From NCBI RefSeq assembly GCF_030817835.1, contig NZ_JAUSZR010000001.1, positions 1,922,001 to 1,986,000 on the forward strand: a stretch of DNA of 64,000 bases. The letters are read 5' to 3'. Source of the DNA: Pseudarthrobacter sp. W1I19 (GTDB lineage Bacteria; Actinomycetota; Actinomycetes; Actinomycetales; Micrococcaceae). The position numbers and the translations under genes are program-made. This document shows positions 9,815-18,051 of the stretch, one piece after another (position 1 is the stretch's first letter; each line of letters begins with the position of its first letter). The notes under the pieces were generated by a model. That model worked only from the letters and a program-made list of their open reading frames with translations, did not search any database and was not told the origin of the DNA.

Positions 9815-9929
9815 CGAGCTGGTAGGGGGCTAGTTCTCGGCCATGTACCCCTACGGGTAGACGCTGATGAACGGCTTCAGCCAAAGTCTGTCGCCCTAAC
9901 CCCTTATAAGCCAATCAAATTGTGAACTA

Positions 9930-10075
9930 AAAGAGAGAGGCGAGGATTTGCCGAGAATCATTACCGGCCGAAGCCTTAGTCGTACTCGTATAGTCACCTC
10001 GCAACGTCTTTTGCCATAAAGGCCGCAAAGCAGACCTCACCTAACGTCCCTTACCTTTTTGGATACTCTCTCTTT
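9930..10075. repeat. Long-range inverted repeat in an A+T-rich intergenic region
   Basis: AAAGAGAGAG (9930-9939) and its exact complement CTCTCTCTTT (10,066-10,075) flank about 126 bases with no gene. The whole 9815-10,103 gap is non-coding, A+T-rich and directly precedes the TraD-like ATPase. Candidate transfer or replication origin, or a regulatory loop; inference only. Confidence 0.45.
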
Positions 10076-10091
10076 CAAAGCGCAATAAGTT

Positions 10092-10097
10092 CATAAT
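10092..10097 (+). promoter_or_regulatory. CATAAT -10 element of the ATPase gene
   Basis: CATAAT lies six bases before ATG 10,104, so the transcript is probably leaderless. No convincing -35 is present. The same hexamer precedes several other prophage module starts. Confidence 0.5.
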
Positions 10098-10103
10098 GCG
10101 CTT

Positions 10104-12278
10104 ATGGAAGTTATTTATCCAGTCCAAATTACTTTTACCGATATAGCCATTCCCTTTACCCAAGTCGCAGTCACAGGGCTTGGTTTAGTCGGAGGTATCG
10201 CCCTCATCATGAACGCCGCTCAAAGGCTGGCCGACCGCCAGCGAAGAACCTTCGAGATTTTCTTTCCCTCCACCATGGGCCATGACCAGGTGCTCGCCTT
10301 CATCCGTGCCCTGTCCGGACTTCCTAAACCTAAGTTCATGCAGCCCATCTACGCCGTGAGCTTCGAGCGCTACGCCGACCAGAACGGCGAGCGTTATTTC
10401 ATGCATACTCCTGGGCGCATTGCCGCCCGGCTTGATGAGCTCTTCTATGAGATTGTCGACGGCTCCATGGAGAAAGTGGAGCTGGAGGACGACCCGATCG
10501 CCACAACGAAGTGGCAGGCGGCCACGGAGCTGGCTATGCCGGGCATGAGCATTTTGAGGTCTCTCCGCATCATGGATGTGCAGGGAACATCCCACAGCAT
10601 GAACGCCCAATTCAAAAGCCTGAACCCTGGTGAAGCGACAGTGCTTCAGTGGTGCCTCTTCCCACAGCGTCCTAGAACCTCTGAGAGCGCCGATAAGGAC
10701 AAACTGGCCGACCATACCTTTTCAGCCATTGCGAGGCTTGGAGCGACCGGAGAATACGCGCAGGGCATGGTCAAAGACCTGTCGTCCGTCTTCAAGTCCG
10801 TGGAGGCTCCACAGGCCCGCTTCCAGCGCCGCCTCATGCCGAACGTGGGGGAGCGTATCAACCTACGGGCCAGTACGGCCGGCTTCCCCATCCTCATAAA
10901 CGCCAAAGAGTTCTCCGCCTTGATGGGCTGGCCGCTGAACGGCAGCGGAGCCCGGCGGGCCAAGCGCATCGCGCCTACCGTGATGCATGACAGTGACGGC
11001 ATCGTCATCGGCACGAGCAACACCCCGAAGATGCAGAACCGGCGCGTGGCCATACCGGAGGCCGCTTTGACTGTCCATACCTGGGTATGTGCGCCCTCCG
11101 GCCAAGGCAAATCAGTGCTGCTTCACAATATGGCAGCGCAGATTATGGATAGGAATATGGGGCTTGTCCTCCTAGATCCGAAAACCGATTTAGCCACTGC
11201 CGTCTTAAGTTCCGTTCCGCTTCATCGGGAGCGTGATGTCATATGGTTCAACCCGTTAGATACGGATAGACCCATCGGCCTGAATGTGCTTTCAGGCAGC
11301 GACCCGGAGCGCACCACTTCACATGTGGTCGGTATGTTCAAAGCCCTTAGCGGAGATACTTGGTCGGCACAATTGCAACGTGTTTTGAGAAATGCCGTTA
11401 TGACGGCTGCGCTAAATGGTTTGTCCCTCTATGACGTCAAGCAATTATTGGTAAATAAGGAATATCGCACCGCCCAAGTCCGCCGGCTGAACCGCAACAT
11501 CCACCCGGACATCATCCAAGAGTGGCGGTGGCTGGACGACAAAGCCGATATGACCGTGGACAGTGCCGTGAACCGCCTTGACGCCTTCCTGGGCTCCCGC
11601 ATGATCCGCAACATCGTCAGCCAGAAGGATGGTCTGGACTTCGATGAGATAGTCCGCAAGCGGAAGATACTCCTGGTTCCCTTGAGCGAAGCCCACATGG
11701 GCTCCACCAACGCCTCGGCCCTGGGACAGCTCATCTTCGACCTGGTCTGGGATGCGACCTTGCGTAGACCCCCGGAACACCGGGAGCCCAACGTCATGAT
11801 GGTCGATGAGTTCCAGATGTTCTGCGAAATGATGAACACGACGAAGGCCGACCCCTTCGCCCTGGCCCGCTCCTATGGCCTGGGGCTGATGGTCGCCAAC
11901 CAATACGCCGACCAGCTCCCGAAGGCCGTCCAGCAAACCCTGAGCAAGAACGCCCAGTCCCAAATCGTCTTCCGGCTCGCCAGCGACGACGCCAAGTCCA
12001 TGCAACAGACCTTCGCCCCGTTGACCCACGACGACCTAGCCAACCTCCCGCGGTACACCGTGGCCGCCAAGCTCATGAGCAGCAGCGGAAATGCTCCCGT
12101 AGTGACCTTGAAGACTCCACCACCACCGAAAGCTACTGGTGCGGCCCAGGAAGTGGTGCAGTACTCCAGAGAGAAATATGGCCGGCCAGTTATGGAAGTG
12201 GAAGCTGATTTGCTGACTAGACACAAGGCACCGGAACAGAAGACTCGGCCCCACATCGGAAGCATCCCAAATGAGTAA
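10104..12278 (+). CDS. TraD/TraG/HerA-like DNA-pumping ATPase
   Basis: 724 residues from ATG 10,104, with no ribosome-binding site and a -10 box close upstream. A membrane helix lies near residues 15-32 (FTQVAVTGLGLVGGIALIMN). Walker A is GQGKS around residue 333 and Walker B is MMVDEF around 565, followed by GLMVANQYADQLPKAVQQTL and SQIVFRLASDDA, the sensor region shared by VirD4/TraD coupling proteins and HerA helicases. Such proteins move DNA through a hexameric ring, classically in conjugation. It is followed by a replication-relaxation protein, a pairing known from plasmids and conjugative elements, yet here both lie in a siphovirus-like prophage. It may act in replication or DNA partition of the phage. 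Phage packaging is covered by a separate terminase. Confidence 0.85.
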   Translation: MEVIYPVQITFTDIAIPFTQVAVTGLGLVGGIALIMNAAQRLADRQRRTFEIFFPSTMGHDQVLAFIRALSGLPKPKFMQPIYAVSFERYADQNGERYFMHTPGRIAARLDELFYEIVDGSMEKVELEDDPIATTKWQAATELAMPGMSILRSLRIMDVQGTSHSMNAQFKSLNPGEATVLQWCLFPQRPRTSESADKDKLADHTFSAIARLGATGEYAQGMVKDLSSVFKSVEAPQARFQRRLMPNVGERINLRASTAGFPILINAKEFSALMGWPLNGSGARRAKRIAPTVMHDSDGIVIGTSNTPKMQNRRVAIPEAALTVHTWVCAPSGQGKSVLLHNMAAQIMDRNMGLVLLDPKTDLATAVLSSVPLHRERDVIWFNPLDTDRPIGLNVLSGSDPERTTSHVVGMFKALSGDTWSAQLQRVLRNAVMTAALNGLSLYDVKQLLVNKEYRTAQVRRLNRNIHPDIIQEWRWLDDKADMTVDSAVNRLDAFLGSRMIRNIVSQKDGLDFDEIVRKRKILLVPLSEAHMGSTNASALGQLIFDLVWDATLRRPPEHREPNVMMVDEFQMFCEMMNTTKADPFALARSYGLGLMVANQYADQLPKAVQQTLSKNAQSQIVFRLASDDAKSMQQTFAPLTHDDLANLPRYTVAAKLMSSSGNAPVVTLKTPPPPKATGAAQEVVQYSREKYGRPVMEVEADLLTRHKAPEQKTRPHIGSIPNE

Positions 12279-12407
12279 ATTCAGTGTTCACAGTCGAACT
12301 TGCAGGGCGTTGATTGTCCAGTTGAACCAGGTATTGATTCGGCTCACAGAATATCCCCCTACTTCCCCCGTAAACGCGCGGATGTCACGGCGGGCGGTAC
12401 TTTCTAA

Positions 12408-13091
12408 ATGAATAGTTTTTCTGCTCTATCTTCTACTCAACGGTCCGTCCTCCAGACCGTCACCCAATTCCGGCAGCTCACCACCTCCCAACTCCGGCGT
12501 ATCCACTATCGGTCTGGCACCCCTGACGGCCAACGTGTGCGCTCCTGTAGGCACTTGAAGCGTCTTACCCAACTTGGGCACCTGAAGCGTATGTGGGGGG
12601 CTTACAACGGCTCTGCGGAGTACGTCTACCAACTCGCCTCTACTAAAGCCCGGACTCCCGAGCCTCACACCTTGGACATAGCGGAAACCTTCGTCCGCCT
12701 CCTGGAGGCCGGCGCACGGGACATGACCTTCCGCACGGAGCCCTGGTGCCATACCCGCGTCGGCCACGTCTTACTAAAACCAGATTTCTATCTGGAGGTC
12801 GGGGGAGCCTGCTACTTCGGTGAGGCAGATCGAGGCGTGGAGTGGGAGGCCCAGCTGACCGCCAAGATGCGGCGCTACATCCAGGCAATTGATTCCGGAG
12901 CCTGGCCTGACGATAGGGCGTTCCCGTTGGTGCTGTGGCTGGTGCCGGATGAGGCCCGCCGGAAGTACATCGAAGACATCATTCACAAGCTGAATGAGAA
13001 AGAACTGTTCAGGGTGGTCCTGTTCAGTGAAGCGGCAGAAAGGATATGCCATGCAGTACTGCCAGAAGTGCGAGATGGAATACGAAGCTGA
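12408..13091 (+). CDS. Replication-relaxation family protein
   Basis: 227 residues from ATG 12,408. The N-terminal 80 residues are a winged helix (LQTVTQFRQLTTSQLRRIHY, then RVRSCRHLKRLTQLGHLKRM), and the rest resembles a PD-(D/E)XK-like core with KPDFYLEV and YFGEADRG supplying acidic residues. The layout matches the replication-relaxation family of Gram-positive plasmids and phages, proposed to nick or melt origin DNA. The 129-base gap before it carries no gene. It follows the TraD-like ATPase, and its end overlaps the next small Cys-rich gene by 41 bases. Confidence 0.75.
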   Translation: MNSFSALSSTQRSVLQTVTQFRQLTTSQLRRIHYRSGTPDGQRVRSCRHLKRLTQLGHLKRMWGAYNGSAEYVYQLASTKARTPEPHTLDIAETFVRLLEAGARDMTFRTEPWCHTRVGHVLLKPDFYLEVGGACYFGEADRGVEWEAQLTAKMRRYIQAIDSGAWPDDRAFPLVLWLVPDEARRKYIEDIIHKLNEKELFRVVLFSEAAERICHAVLPEVRDGIRS

Positions 13092-13269
13092 GGACGGTTG
13101 CCTGTGTGCCGTGTACCGGGTGCTGATGAAGCAGGGTCATTACAGATCGGTGCCGCCGCAATGGATCACGGACTGGTATGAGGACAAGCTCTACTGCGAT
13201 AGCTGCCGCACGAGTTACTGGGCGGGGACGGCCTGCGCCTGCTACTCCGGATCGGTGGTGCTGGCTTGA
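13051..13269 (+). CDS. Small Cys-rich putative zinc-binding protein
   Basis: ATG 13,051 lies inside the end of the previous gene and follows AGAAAGGA. 72 residues with CQKC near the N-terminus, then CLC, and later YCDSC and CAC, which could make one or two zinc ribbons. Function unknown; coupled translation with the replication-relaxation gene suggests a partner role. Confidence 0.65.
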   Translation: MQYCQKCEMEYEAEDGCLCAVYRVLMKQGHYRSVPPQWITDWYEDKLYCDSCRTSYWAGTACACYSGSVVLA

Positions 13270-13532
13270 GCAAGCAACTAGAAGAGCTGACTGAGCAGTT
13301 GGCCTACGTGCAACATCGAATCCGTTGGATTGAAGGGGAACTTCGAGGCGATGAAATACCTCTTGGAATACCGGAGAAGGTACTGAAGGACGACCTGCGC
13401 AATCTGCAGGATGAGGAGCGGCGACTAGTCACGCTAATAACTGCCGTCGAAGACTGCGAGCACAGCGAAGTAGAAGACACCGGCGGCCCGGACGGCTCGC
13501 AAATCTGTCTTGAGTGCGGCAAAGTGCGCTGA
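13266..13532 (+). CDS. Small coiled-coil protein with C-terminal zinc-ribbon-like tail
   Basis: TTG 13,266 overlaps the previous stop (TTGA). 88 residues: a long charged helix (QLEELTEQLAYVQHRIRWIE and on to LQDEERRLVTLI) then a tail with C, H, CLEC ligands (EDCEHSEVED and QICLECGKVR). No family recognised. Confidence 0.65.
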   Translation: MSKQLEELTEQLAYVQHRIRWIEGELRGDEIPLGIPEKVLKDDLRNLQDEERRLVTLITAVEDCEHSEVEDTGGPDGSQICLECGKVR

Positions 13533-13534
13533 CC

Positions 13535-13741
13535 ATGCCAGAGTTCGAATACATAGTTGGATTTACACCGCAAGGCAGCCGCAAGAAGCTTTACGTCAGG
13601 GGAATCGTGTATGTCCGCAGCAACAGCGAGCTCCTGGCCAGGGAGCGGGCTATCCAGAAAGTCAGCGAACGCTACGGCTTCAACCTGAAGGATGAGTACA
13701 CCTGCGTGGTGGTGCCGGTACCGGAATCCGAGGAAGCGTAA
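13535..13741 (+). CDS. Small hypothetical prophage protein
   Basis: ATG 13,535, two bases after the upstream stop. 68 residues with alternating beta-like pattern (EFEYIVGFTPQGSRKKLYVR, TCVVVPVPES). No family recognised. Confidence 0.6.
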   Translation: MPEFEYIVGFTPQGSRKKLYVRGIVYVRSNSELLARERAIQKVSERYGFNLKDEYTCVVVPVPESEEA

Positions 13742-13828
13742 TCGAATGGAACGCTAAGAAGACGGACTATTCAGACTGCTCTCGGCCCAGTAAGGTTTCC
13801 GCTACCTATCCCCAGCTAGGAGTATGCA

Positions 13829-14017
13829 ATGACAGCACGGATTTCAACCGTTTCCGCAGAATCAGCCAAGTACCTCTGCGAACAAGTGAACCGTATTATC
13901 CGCGGCTACGAGACCAGCCATGTCAGCATCCAGGTCGTCACCACCGTGGTGCCCGACAACCGCAGTCAGACTGGTTCCAAAATCATTTACGAGGCGTTTA
14001 TAGTTCATCCGGCATAG
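13829..14017 (+). CDS. Small hypothetical prophage protein
   Basis: ATG 13,829 is preceded by CTAGGAGT. 62 residues, one helix then a beta hairpin (SHVSIQVVTTVVPDN, KIIYEAFIVHPA). Last plus-strand gene before the divergent or convergent minus-strand pair at 14.0-15.0 kb. Confidence 0.6.
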   Translation: MTARISTVSAESAKYLCEQVNRIIRGYETSHVSIQVVTTVVPDNRSQTGSKIIYEAFIVHPA

Positions 14018-14021
14018 CCTG

Positions 14022-14474
14022 CTACTGCCGCTCTTCAATTATTCTTATCTCCGTCAGGCGCCCAGCTCCACTACGTTCCCAGGTCACCCCAGAGCTGTCG
14101 GTGAACATGGCATGAGGCTGCGCCTCTTTATTGCTCGAATAAAAGCTTTCCTCTTCGCCAGGCGGTAGAACGTCGCGCTGAGCTGGCGGCCTCGGACCCC
14201 TCGGTATATGTGAGGGTATCGCCCCAAAGAGAACCACGTTGTAAATCGGCAGTGGGCTGGCATTCCGGATAAAGAAACGTCTTCGCGACTCGCCGTTGCG
14301 AAGGGGCTGCTTATCCTCGTGGTGGCCCACTATCACAGCGCTGGCTTGTTCCCGGCGCTTGTCATCCACCTGACGGCGGAGGGTTATCGCCCCCACCCAG
14401 AGTGCTCCCACTGTTCCCACGGCGGCGGCGACGTTAGCGCCAGCGCTGATCCAGTCGGTTACTTCAGACATCAC
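14022..14474 (-). CDS. Membrane-anchored hypothetical protein (lysogenic cargo)
   Basis: Reads against its neighbours. Up to 150 residues from GTG 14,474 (ATG 14,471 alternative). One N-terminal membrane helix (GANVAAAVGTVGALWVGAIT) is followed by a basic heptad-like linker (RRQVDDKRREQ) and a beta-rich domain containing RRFFIRNASPLPIYNVVLFG and LPPGEEESFYSS, the pattern of Ig-like membrane proteins seen as single genes in bacterial genomes. The plan resembles that of the protein at 36,907. Reverse orientation and isolation suggest a moron expressed from the prophage. Confidence 0.7.
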   Translation of the reverse strand: MMSEVTDWISAGANVAAAVGTVGALWVGAITLRRQVDDKRREQASAVIVGHHEDKQPLRNGESRRRFFIRNASPLPIYNVVLFGAIPSHIPRGPRPPAQRDVLPPGEEESFYSSNKEAQPHAMFTDSSGVTWERSGAGRLTEIRIIEERQ

Positions 14475-14500
14475 TTCCGTTCATTTCTAGGTCACGAGGG

Positions 14501-14975
14501 TTAGGGAACCCGTGAACCGTGCCCATCATTACTCAGAAAAACGTTCCAACTTGTGCCGCCGGTTTTGATTGAGGAGCAGACAAACTGCATAGGGATCGTG
14601 TTTCCAGCAGGGGCGTCAGTGTAACCGCCGGTGGTGTCGAAGCTGCCGTCTGAAGCTTTGAAGGTGGACTTAGTCTTACCCGCCTGAACCGTGGCCGTTG
14701 GGTGCTTCTGAATCAGCCGCTTCTCGCAGACCGTGTTGGCTTCTTTCGCATCCGCGGCGCGCTGGTCGTCAATGACCTTCTGAGCGGCGTCCAATGCCGC
14801 CGACATAGCGGAGGCGCTAGCGACTGCGCTGGCCTTGGCATCGGCTTCCTGACCCGCCCTGATGGCTTGAGAGCCAACGGCAATGGCGATGATCGCCAGG
14901 AGCACCACGACCGCCGCACCAATGATGATGAGCAGTTTGTTGCGGTTGGCAGGGGCGGGCTGAGGAGTGGTCATT
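14501..14975 (-). CDS. Single-pass membrane or exported protein
   Basis: ATG 14,975 follows GAAGG on the minus strand; a longer frame to 15,040 is open but lacks a good site. 157 residues: Pro/Ala-rich N-terminus, one membrane helix (LLIIIGAAVVVLLAIIAIAV), an Ala-rich helical stalk, then a globular domain with two cysteines (ANTVCEKRL and MQFVCSSIK) that could form a disulfide outside the cell. Function unknown. Cotranscribed with the gene at 14,022 or nearly so. Confidence 0.7.
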
Positions 14976-15101
14976 AGTGTGCCTTCGAGTGCGGAGCGGA
15001 CCTGGTCGTAAGGGCCGGCTGTGTTCCCCCAGCACTGCACCTTCGGATGCAGAATACCTCACGGAGCCACTTTTCCCCCTACTTATGCACATGGGGACAA
15101 A

Positions 15102-15131
15102 TAAAAAGCTCCCGGATGGCGCCGGAGAGCT
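15102..15131 (-). terminator. Minus-strand hairpin with U-tract, no obvious upstream gene
   Basis: On the minus strand AGCTCTCCGG pairs with CCGGGAGCT (one bulge), followed by TTTTTATTT. It lies in the 14,976-15,376 gap, which otherwise holds no gene, and would stop transcription entering leftwards from the promoter region at 15.2 kb. Confidence 0.6.
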
Positions 15132-15219
15132 GAGTCGTTTTCGGATGCCTAATCGTGTATTAGGCCGCTTTGATTTCCCCGGATTGTAAGGACTGGTACT
15201 CCGACGCCATATTCGGCTA

Positions 15220-15247
15220 TTGCATTATACCGCTTAAGTCTCATAAT
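15220..15247 (+). promoter_or_regulatory. Predicted promoter TTGCAT-16-CATAAT
   Basis: TTGCAT (15,220-15,225) and CATAAT (15,242-15,247), spaced 16 bases, stand upstream of the replication gene pair starting at 15,377. The resulting leader of about 120 bases includes a perfect nine-pair hairpin (AGAGCGCGG 15,270-15,278 with CCGCGCTCT 15,287-15,295). Confidence 0.55.
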
Positions 15248-15376
15248 CATAAACATTAGCAATAAACGAAGAGCGCGGGAATGACGCCGCGCTCTCCAAC
15301 CTGACTAGGAACCATCTAGCCATTACTCTCAAGGTAGAGCGGATTAGCCTCCTGGTCAATGAAAAGGAGGTTTTGT

Positions 15377-15604
15377 TTGATAGTAAAACGCACTAAGAGT
15401 TCCGCCAATGTCCCCAAGGAATTACTGCTCAACGATCAGATCGGCTTGGGCGCCAAGGGCCTCTACGCTTACCTGATGCTGATGGAAGACCCGGAGTTTG
15501 TGACCATCGCCGGTATCTGTATCCAGCTCAAGGAAAACGAGAAGGAAGTCAGGACGATGCTCTGGCAACTCGAAGCCTTTGGCTACGTGGCGGACGTCCG
15601 GTGA
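15377..15604 (+). CDS. Winged-helix protein, replication-initiator-like, first of a pair
   Basis: TTG 15,377 stands six bases after AAAGGAGG; an ATG at 15,359 would place the ribosome-binding site inside the gene. 75 residues with the block VPKELLLNDQIGLGAKGLYA YLMLMEDPEF (split here for length), resembling the N-terminal winged helix of phage replication proteins related to DnaD and RepA. It is coupled to the next gene, whose start is a near repeat of the same fold (DKRLSLKALGLFYFLMTKPD), suggesting an ancient duplication. Confidence 0.7.
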   Translation: MIVKRTKSSANVPKELLLNDQIGLGAKGLYAYLMLMEDPEFVTIAGICIQLKENEKEVRTMLWQLEAFGYVADVR

Positions 15605-16281
15605 GCATCATCCGCAGCGTCAAGAGCGCCAAATACACCACCGTTTCGAACGTGGCGGCTAACGATAAGAGGCTGTCGCTCAAGGCCCTCGGGCTGTTCT
15701 ACTTCCTGATGACTAAGCCGGATAACTGGAACATCAGCGAGCGGGGAGTGGTGGCGCAACGCCCCGAAGGCCGCGACGCAGTCTCCTCCGCCTTGAAGGA
15801 GCTCGAGGCGGCCGGCTATCTGCGGCGGGGACAGGGCCGCAACGTCAATGGAAAGTTCGTTGCCGGAGACTGCGATTTGTTGGAAGAACCGTGGCCGGAA
15901 AACCCGAGCATGGATAACCCCCCACAAGTAATTACTAATAAAGTAATAACTAAAGAAGATGGTTCTACGAACCATGGACTTGCGCCCCTTCCCGACAAAC
16001 CTGATAACCGAGATCCACAGGTAAACGAAGTCGTCGAGCAATTCGAAGCCGCCTTTGAGCTACGCCTACCCCGCATGCTGTACCAACGCCGGGCGGCAAA
16101 GACGCTTATAAGCCGGCACCAGCTTGAGGGGACGCTCAAGCTCATCAAGGCAGCGGCTGCTGCACGGGGGCAGCGCTTCGCGCCGAACATCCTCAGCCTC
16201 GAAGACCTGCGCGACAAGACCAACAACCTGGTCGAGTTCTATAAGCGCGAGAACGAATCAAATAACGTACCGGAGATTTAA
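15601..16281 (+). CDS. Replication-initiator-like helix-turn-helix protein
   Basis: GTG 15,601 overlaps the previous stop. 226 residues. The first 80 residues form a winged helix (LSLKALGLFYFLMTKPDNW, RDAVSSALKELEAAGYLRRG), typical of phage replisome organizers. The middle 80-140 is a polar, Asn/Pro-rich linker. The C-terminal part (EVVEQFEAAFELRLPRMLYQ to DKTNNLVEFYKR) is helical and may contact helicase or DnaD-like partners. Most likely initiates phage DNA replication; the SSB-like gene lies 900 bases downstream. Confidence 0.7.
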   Translation: MSIIRSVKSAKYTTVSNVAANDKRLSLKALGLFYFLMTKPDNWNISERGVVAQRPEGRDAVSSALKELEAAGYLRRGQGRNVNGKFVAGDCDLLEEPWPENPSMDNPPQVITNKVITKEDGSTNHGLAPLPDKPDNRDPQVNEVVEQFEAAFELRLPRMLYQRRAAKTLISRHQLEGTLKLIKAAAAARGQRFAPNILSLEDLRDKTNNLVEFYKRENESNNVPEI

Positions 16282-16286
16282 GAACC

Positions 16287-16790
16287 ATGCCCAGCTTTAC
16301 CCGCATCACCCTCATGAACGGCGACACGTATGTGCTGACCAAGGAGGAGTCCGACAGTGTGGCCCGTGCCAAGAACAAAGGTATTGGCGTCATCGACATC
16401 GTCCGTCTGGCCCTGCGCCTCGTCCCTAACCAGATCATCGACTTCAGCCCTACCAGCCACGGCGACAACAATCTGCCCGCTCTGGAAGCTCCTGCCTACA
16501 AGCGCCCGACCGGCCACAAGCACTGCATCGACGAACACAACAAGGTGCGCTGCACCTGCGGCCGGCGAGTGTCCACCGTACTCGTGAACCGCCAGATGGA
16601 CCGCAAGGAGTGGACGCGCCTTTCCGGCTCGCCTGGCTACAACTTCGTTTACGAGGACGGCGGTATGGTCACCGTGGCTACGACTCGTTACGTATGTTCC
16701 CTGGAGCAGATACCCGAAGGCATGACCCATTGTACGGACGCGGAATATACGCGTTTTCGTCCTGTTACTGCCTGGCTTCAACGAGCATAA
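16287..16790 (+). CDS. Hypothetical prophage protein with CxCxxR motif
   Basis: ATG 16,287, six bases after the previous stop. 167 residues, mixed alpha/beta, with HKHCIDEHNKVRCTCGRRVS in the middle that could bind zinc (C, C, C plus His). No family recognised. Same transcription unit as the replication pair. Confidence 0.65.
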   Translation: MPSFTRITLMNGDTYVLTKEESDSVARAKNKGIGVIDIVRLALRLVPNQIIDFSPTSHGDNNLPALEAPAYKRPTGHKHCIDEHNKVRCTCGRRVSTVLVNRQMDRKEWTRLSGSPGYNFVYEDGGMVTVATTRYVCSLEQIPEGMTHCTDAEYTRFRPVTAWLQRA

Positions 16791-16811
16791 AGAAGCCAAA
16801 TAATTTGGCTA

Positions 16812-16840
16812 TTGACAAGCCGAATTAAAAAGCCGAATAT
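16812..16840 (+). promoter_or_regulatory. Predicted promoter TTGACA-17-GAATAT
   Basis: A perfect -35 TTGACA (16,812-16,817) and GAATAT (16,835-16,840) at 17-base spacing in a visibly A+T-rich gap, directly before the gene at 16,870. Confidence 0.6.
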
Positions 16841-16869
16841 GAGAAACATAAACAGGATGACAATAACAA

Positions 16870-17064
16870 ATGGCTCAGCCCACTAAAGTCCCCGTTCATT
16901 ACAGCTCCGCATATCGGCTGTACGGCAAGAAGTATTACCAGAACCGCGATACCGGCCTCATCGAAGCCGGTAAGGGCCACCGGTTCCTGCGAGCACTAGC
17001 CGCTTTTGCCCTGATATTCGTCATGGCGTTTGCCGTCATCACGGCCGCGCTCTTTACGAATTAA
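16870..17064 (+). CDS. Small single-helix membrane protein
   Basis: ATG 16,870; 64 residues with a Tyr/Lys-rich N-terminal half and one C-terminal membrane helix (FALIFVMAFAVITAALF). N-terminus predicted inside. Function unknown. Confidence 0.6.
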   Translation: MAQPTKVPVHYSSAYRLYGKKYYQNRDTGLIEAGKGHRFLRALAAFALIFVMAFAVITAALFTN

Positions 17065-17108
17065 TGATGGAGCACGTGGAGTGCCCCTGCGAGATCTGCA
17101 ATAGCTAA
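17064..17108 (+). CDS. 14-residue Cys-rich ORF
   Basis: ATG 17,064 overlaps the previous TAA (TAATG). The product ends ECPCEICNS, three cysteines in a CxCxxC spacing. The overlap argues for translation by re-initiation, but the size makes chance possible. Confidence 0.3.
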   Translation: MMEHVECPCEICNS

Positions 17109-17156
17109 ATAACCGCCGACCCCGCAATGACGCCGGGCGGCAAGGACCACCACTAA

Positions 17157-17696
17157 ATGAACAGCAATATCGACGCCTATAAGAAATACGTTGCCCCGAG
17201 CGCCCCTAGCCGCTACTTCAAGCTGGACGACGGCAAGACTGCCAAGATCCGCGTCTGCTCAGAGGCCTTCGTCTACACGGACGAATACAAGGGCAAGGTT
17301 TCCACGCGGTACGCCTGGGTGATATGGAACTTCACTGAGGAAATGGCACAGGTGTGGCAAGCGTCCGTCACGAGCTTCAAGGCTGTCCAAGCGTTAGCCG
17401 TAAACGAAGAGTGGGGCGATCCCACGCAGTACAACATCAACATCACGCGTGAAGGCACCGGTAAGGAGACCACCTACGCGATCACGCCAAGCCCGAATCG
17501 CAATCCCTTAACGGTGGAACAGTCCGACGCGGCGGCCAATCTGGATCTCTTTGAAGTGGTTGAGAACGCCATACCGCTGTCACAGCTGGTGGACGAAGGG
17601 ACTGAACTGCCGGTGCCGGCGAAGCGCACCGAGCGCGACAATATCCCCACCGACGACCAGGTCACCAAGATCAACATTGACGACATCCCGTTCTAA
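17157..17696 (+). CDS. Phage single-stranded DNA-binding protein (OB-fold, acidic tip)
   Basis: 179 residues from ATG 17,157. The N-terminal core (RYFKLDDGKTAKIRVCSE, then TRYAWVIWNF, VWQASVTSFKAVQAL, YNINITREGTGKETTYAI) follows the strand pattern of phage ssDNA-binding proteins that precede DNA replication genes. The C-terminus ends DDIPF, the acidic tip used by bacterial SSB to recruit partners, which supports the call strongly. It protects and organises ssDNA during replication and recombination. It belongs with the replication pair upstream. Confidence 0.8.
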   Translation: MNSNIDAYKKYVAPSAPSRYFKLDDGKTAKIRVCSEAFVYTDEYKGKVSTRYAWVIWNFTEEMAQVWQASVTSFKAVQALAVNEEWGDPTQYNINITREGTGKETTYAITPSPNRNPLTVEQSDAAANLDLFEVVENAIPLSQLVDEGTELPVPAKRTERDNIPTDDQVTKINIDDIPF

Positions 17697-17917
17697 TGAC
17701 GCCCATGGTCTCGCACTTCTCGAAGAAGGACTTCGATCTCATTGGCGACTACGCCAAGCTCAAGGGCTGGCGGTTCGGGCTGGCCGACAGCGTCATGAGG
17801 ATCGCGTACTTCTACGACAAAAACGAGAAGTGCATTCGCAAGACATTCAGCGAGATGGAGGCCGAGCTAAACCACGGAGGAGACGCCAAAGATGGGCAAC
17901 ACAGCAGACGGCGCTAA
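17696..17917 (+). CDS. Small hypothetical prophage protein
   Basis: ATG 17,696 overlaps the SSB-like stop (TAATG). 73 residues, helical with aromatic patches (FSKKDFDLIGDYAKLKGWRF). Coupled to the SSB-like gene, so perhaps a replication accessory. Confidence 0.6.
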   Translation: MTPMVSHFSKKDFDLIGDYAKLKGWRFGLADSVMRIAYFYDKNEKCIRKTFSEMEAELNHGGDAKDGQHSRRR

Positions 17918-18047
17918 ACGGGCCGCCGAGACCGCCAAGGAGCGCTACGGTGCCTCATGGCACTCAGAGAACGGTCGCAAAGGTGGCCAGTTAGGAAAAG
18001 GAATTAACAAGCGACGCCGCCCGCTCAAACCGGCGAGAAAGAAATAG
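17892..18047 (+). CDS. Small basic KGG-type protein (copy 1)
   Basis: ATG 17,892 lies within the end of the previous gene after a GGAGG. 51 residues, very basic C-terminus (KRRRPLKPARKK). Shares AKERYG and GRKGG with the next gene, so the two are paralogues. The KGG pattern recalls small glycine-rich stress proteins; nucleic-acid binding is possible. Confidence 0.6.
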   Translation: MGNTADGAKRAAETAKERYGASWHSENGRKGGQLGKGINKRRRPLKPARKK

Positions 18048-18051
18048 ACAG

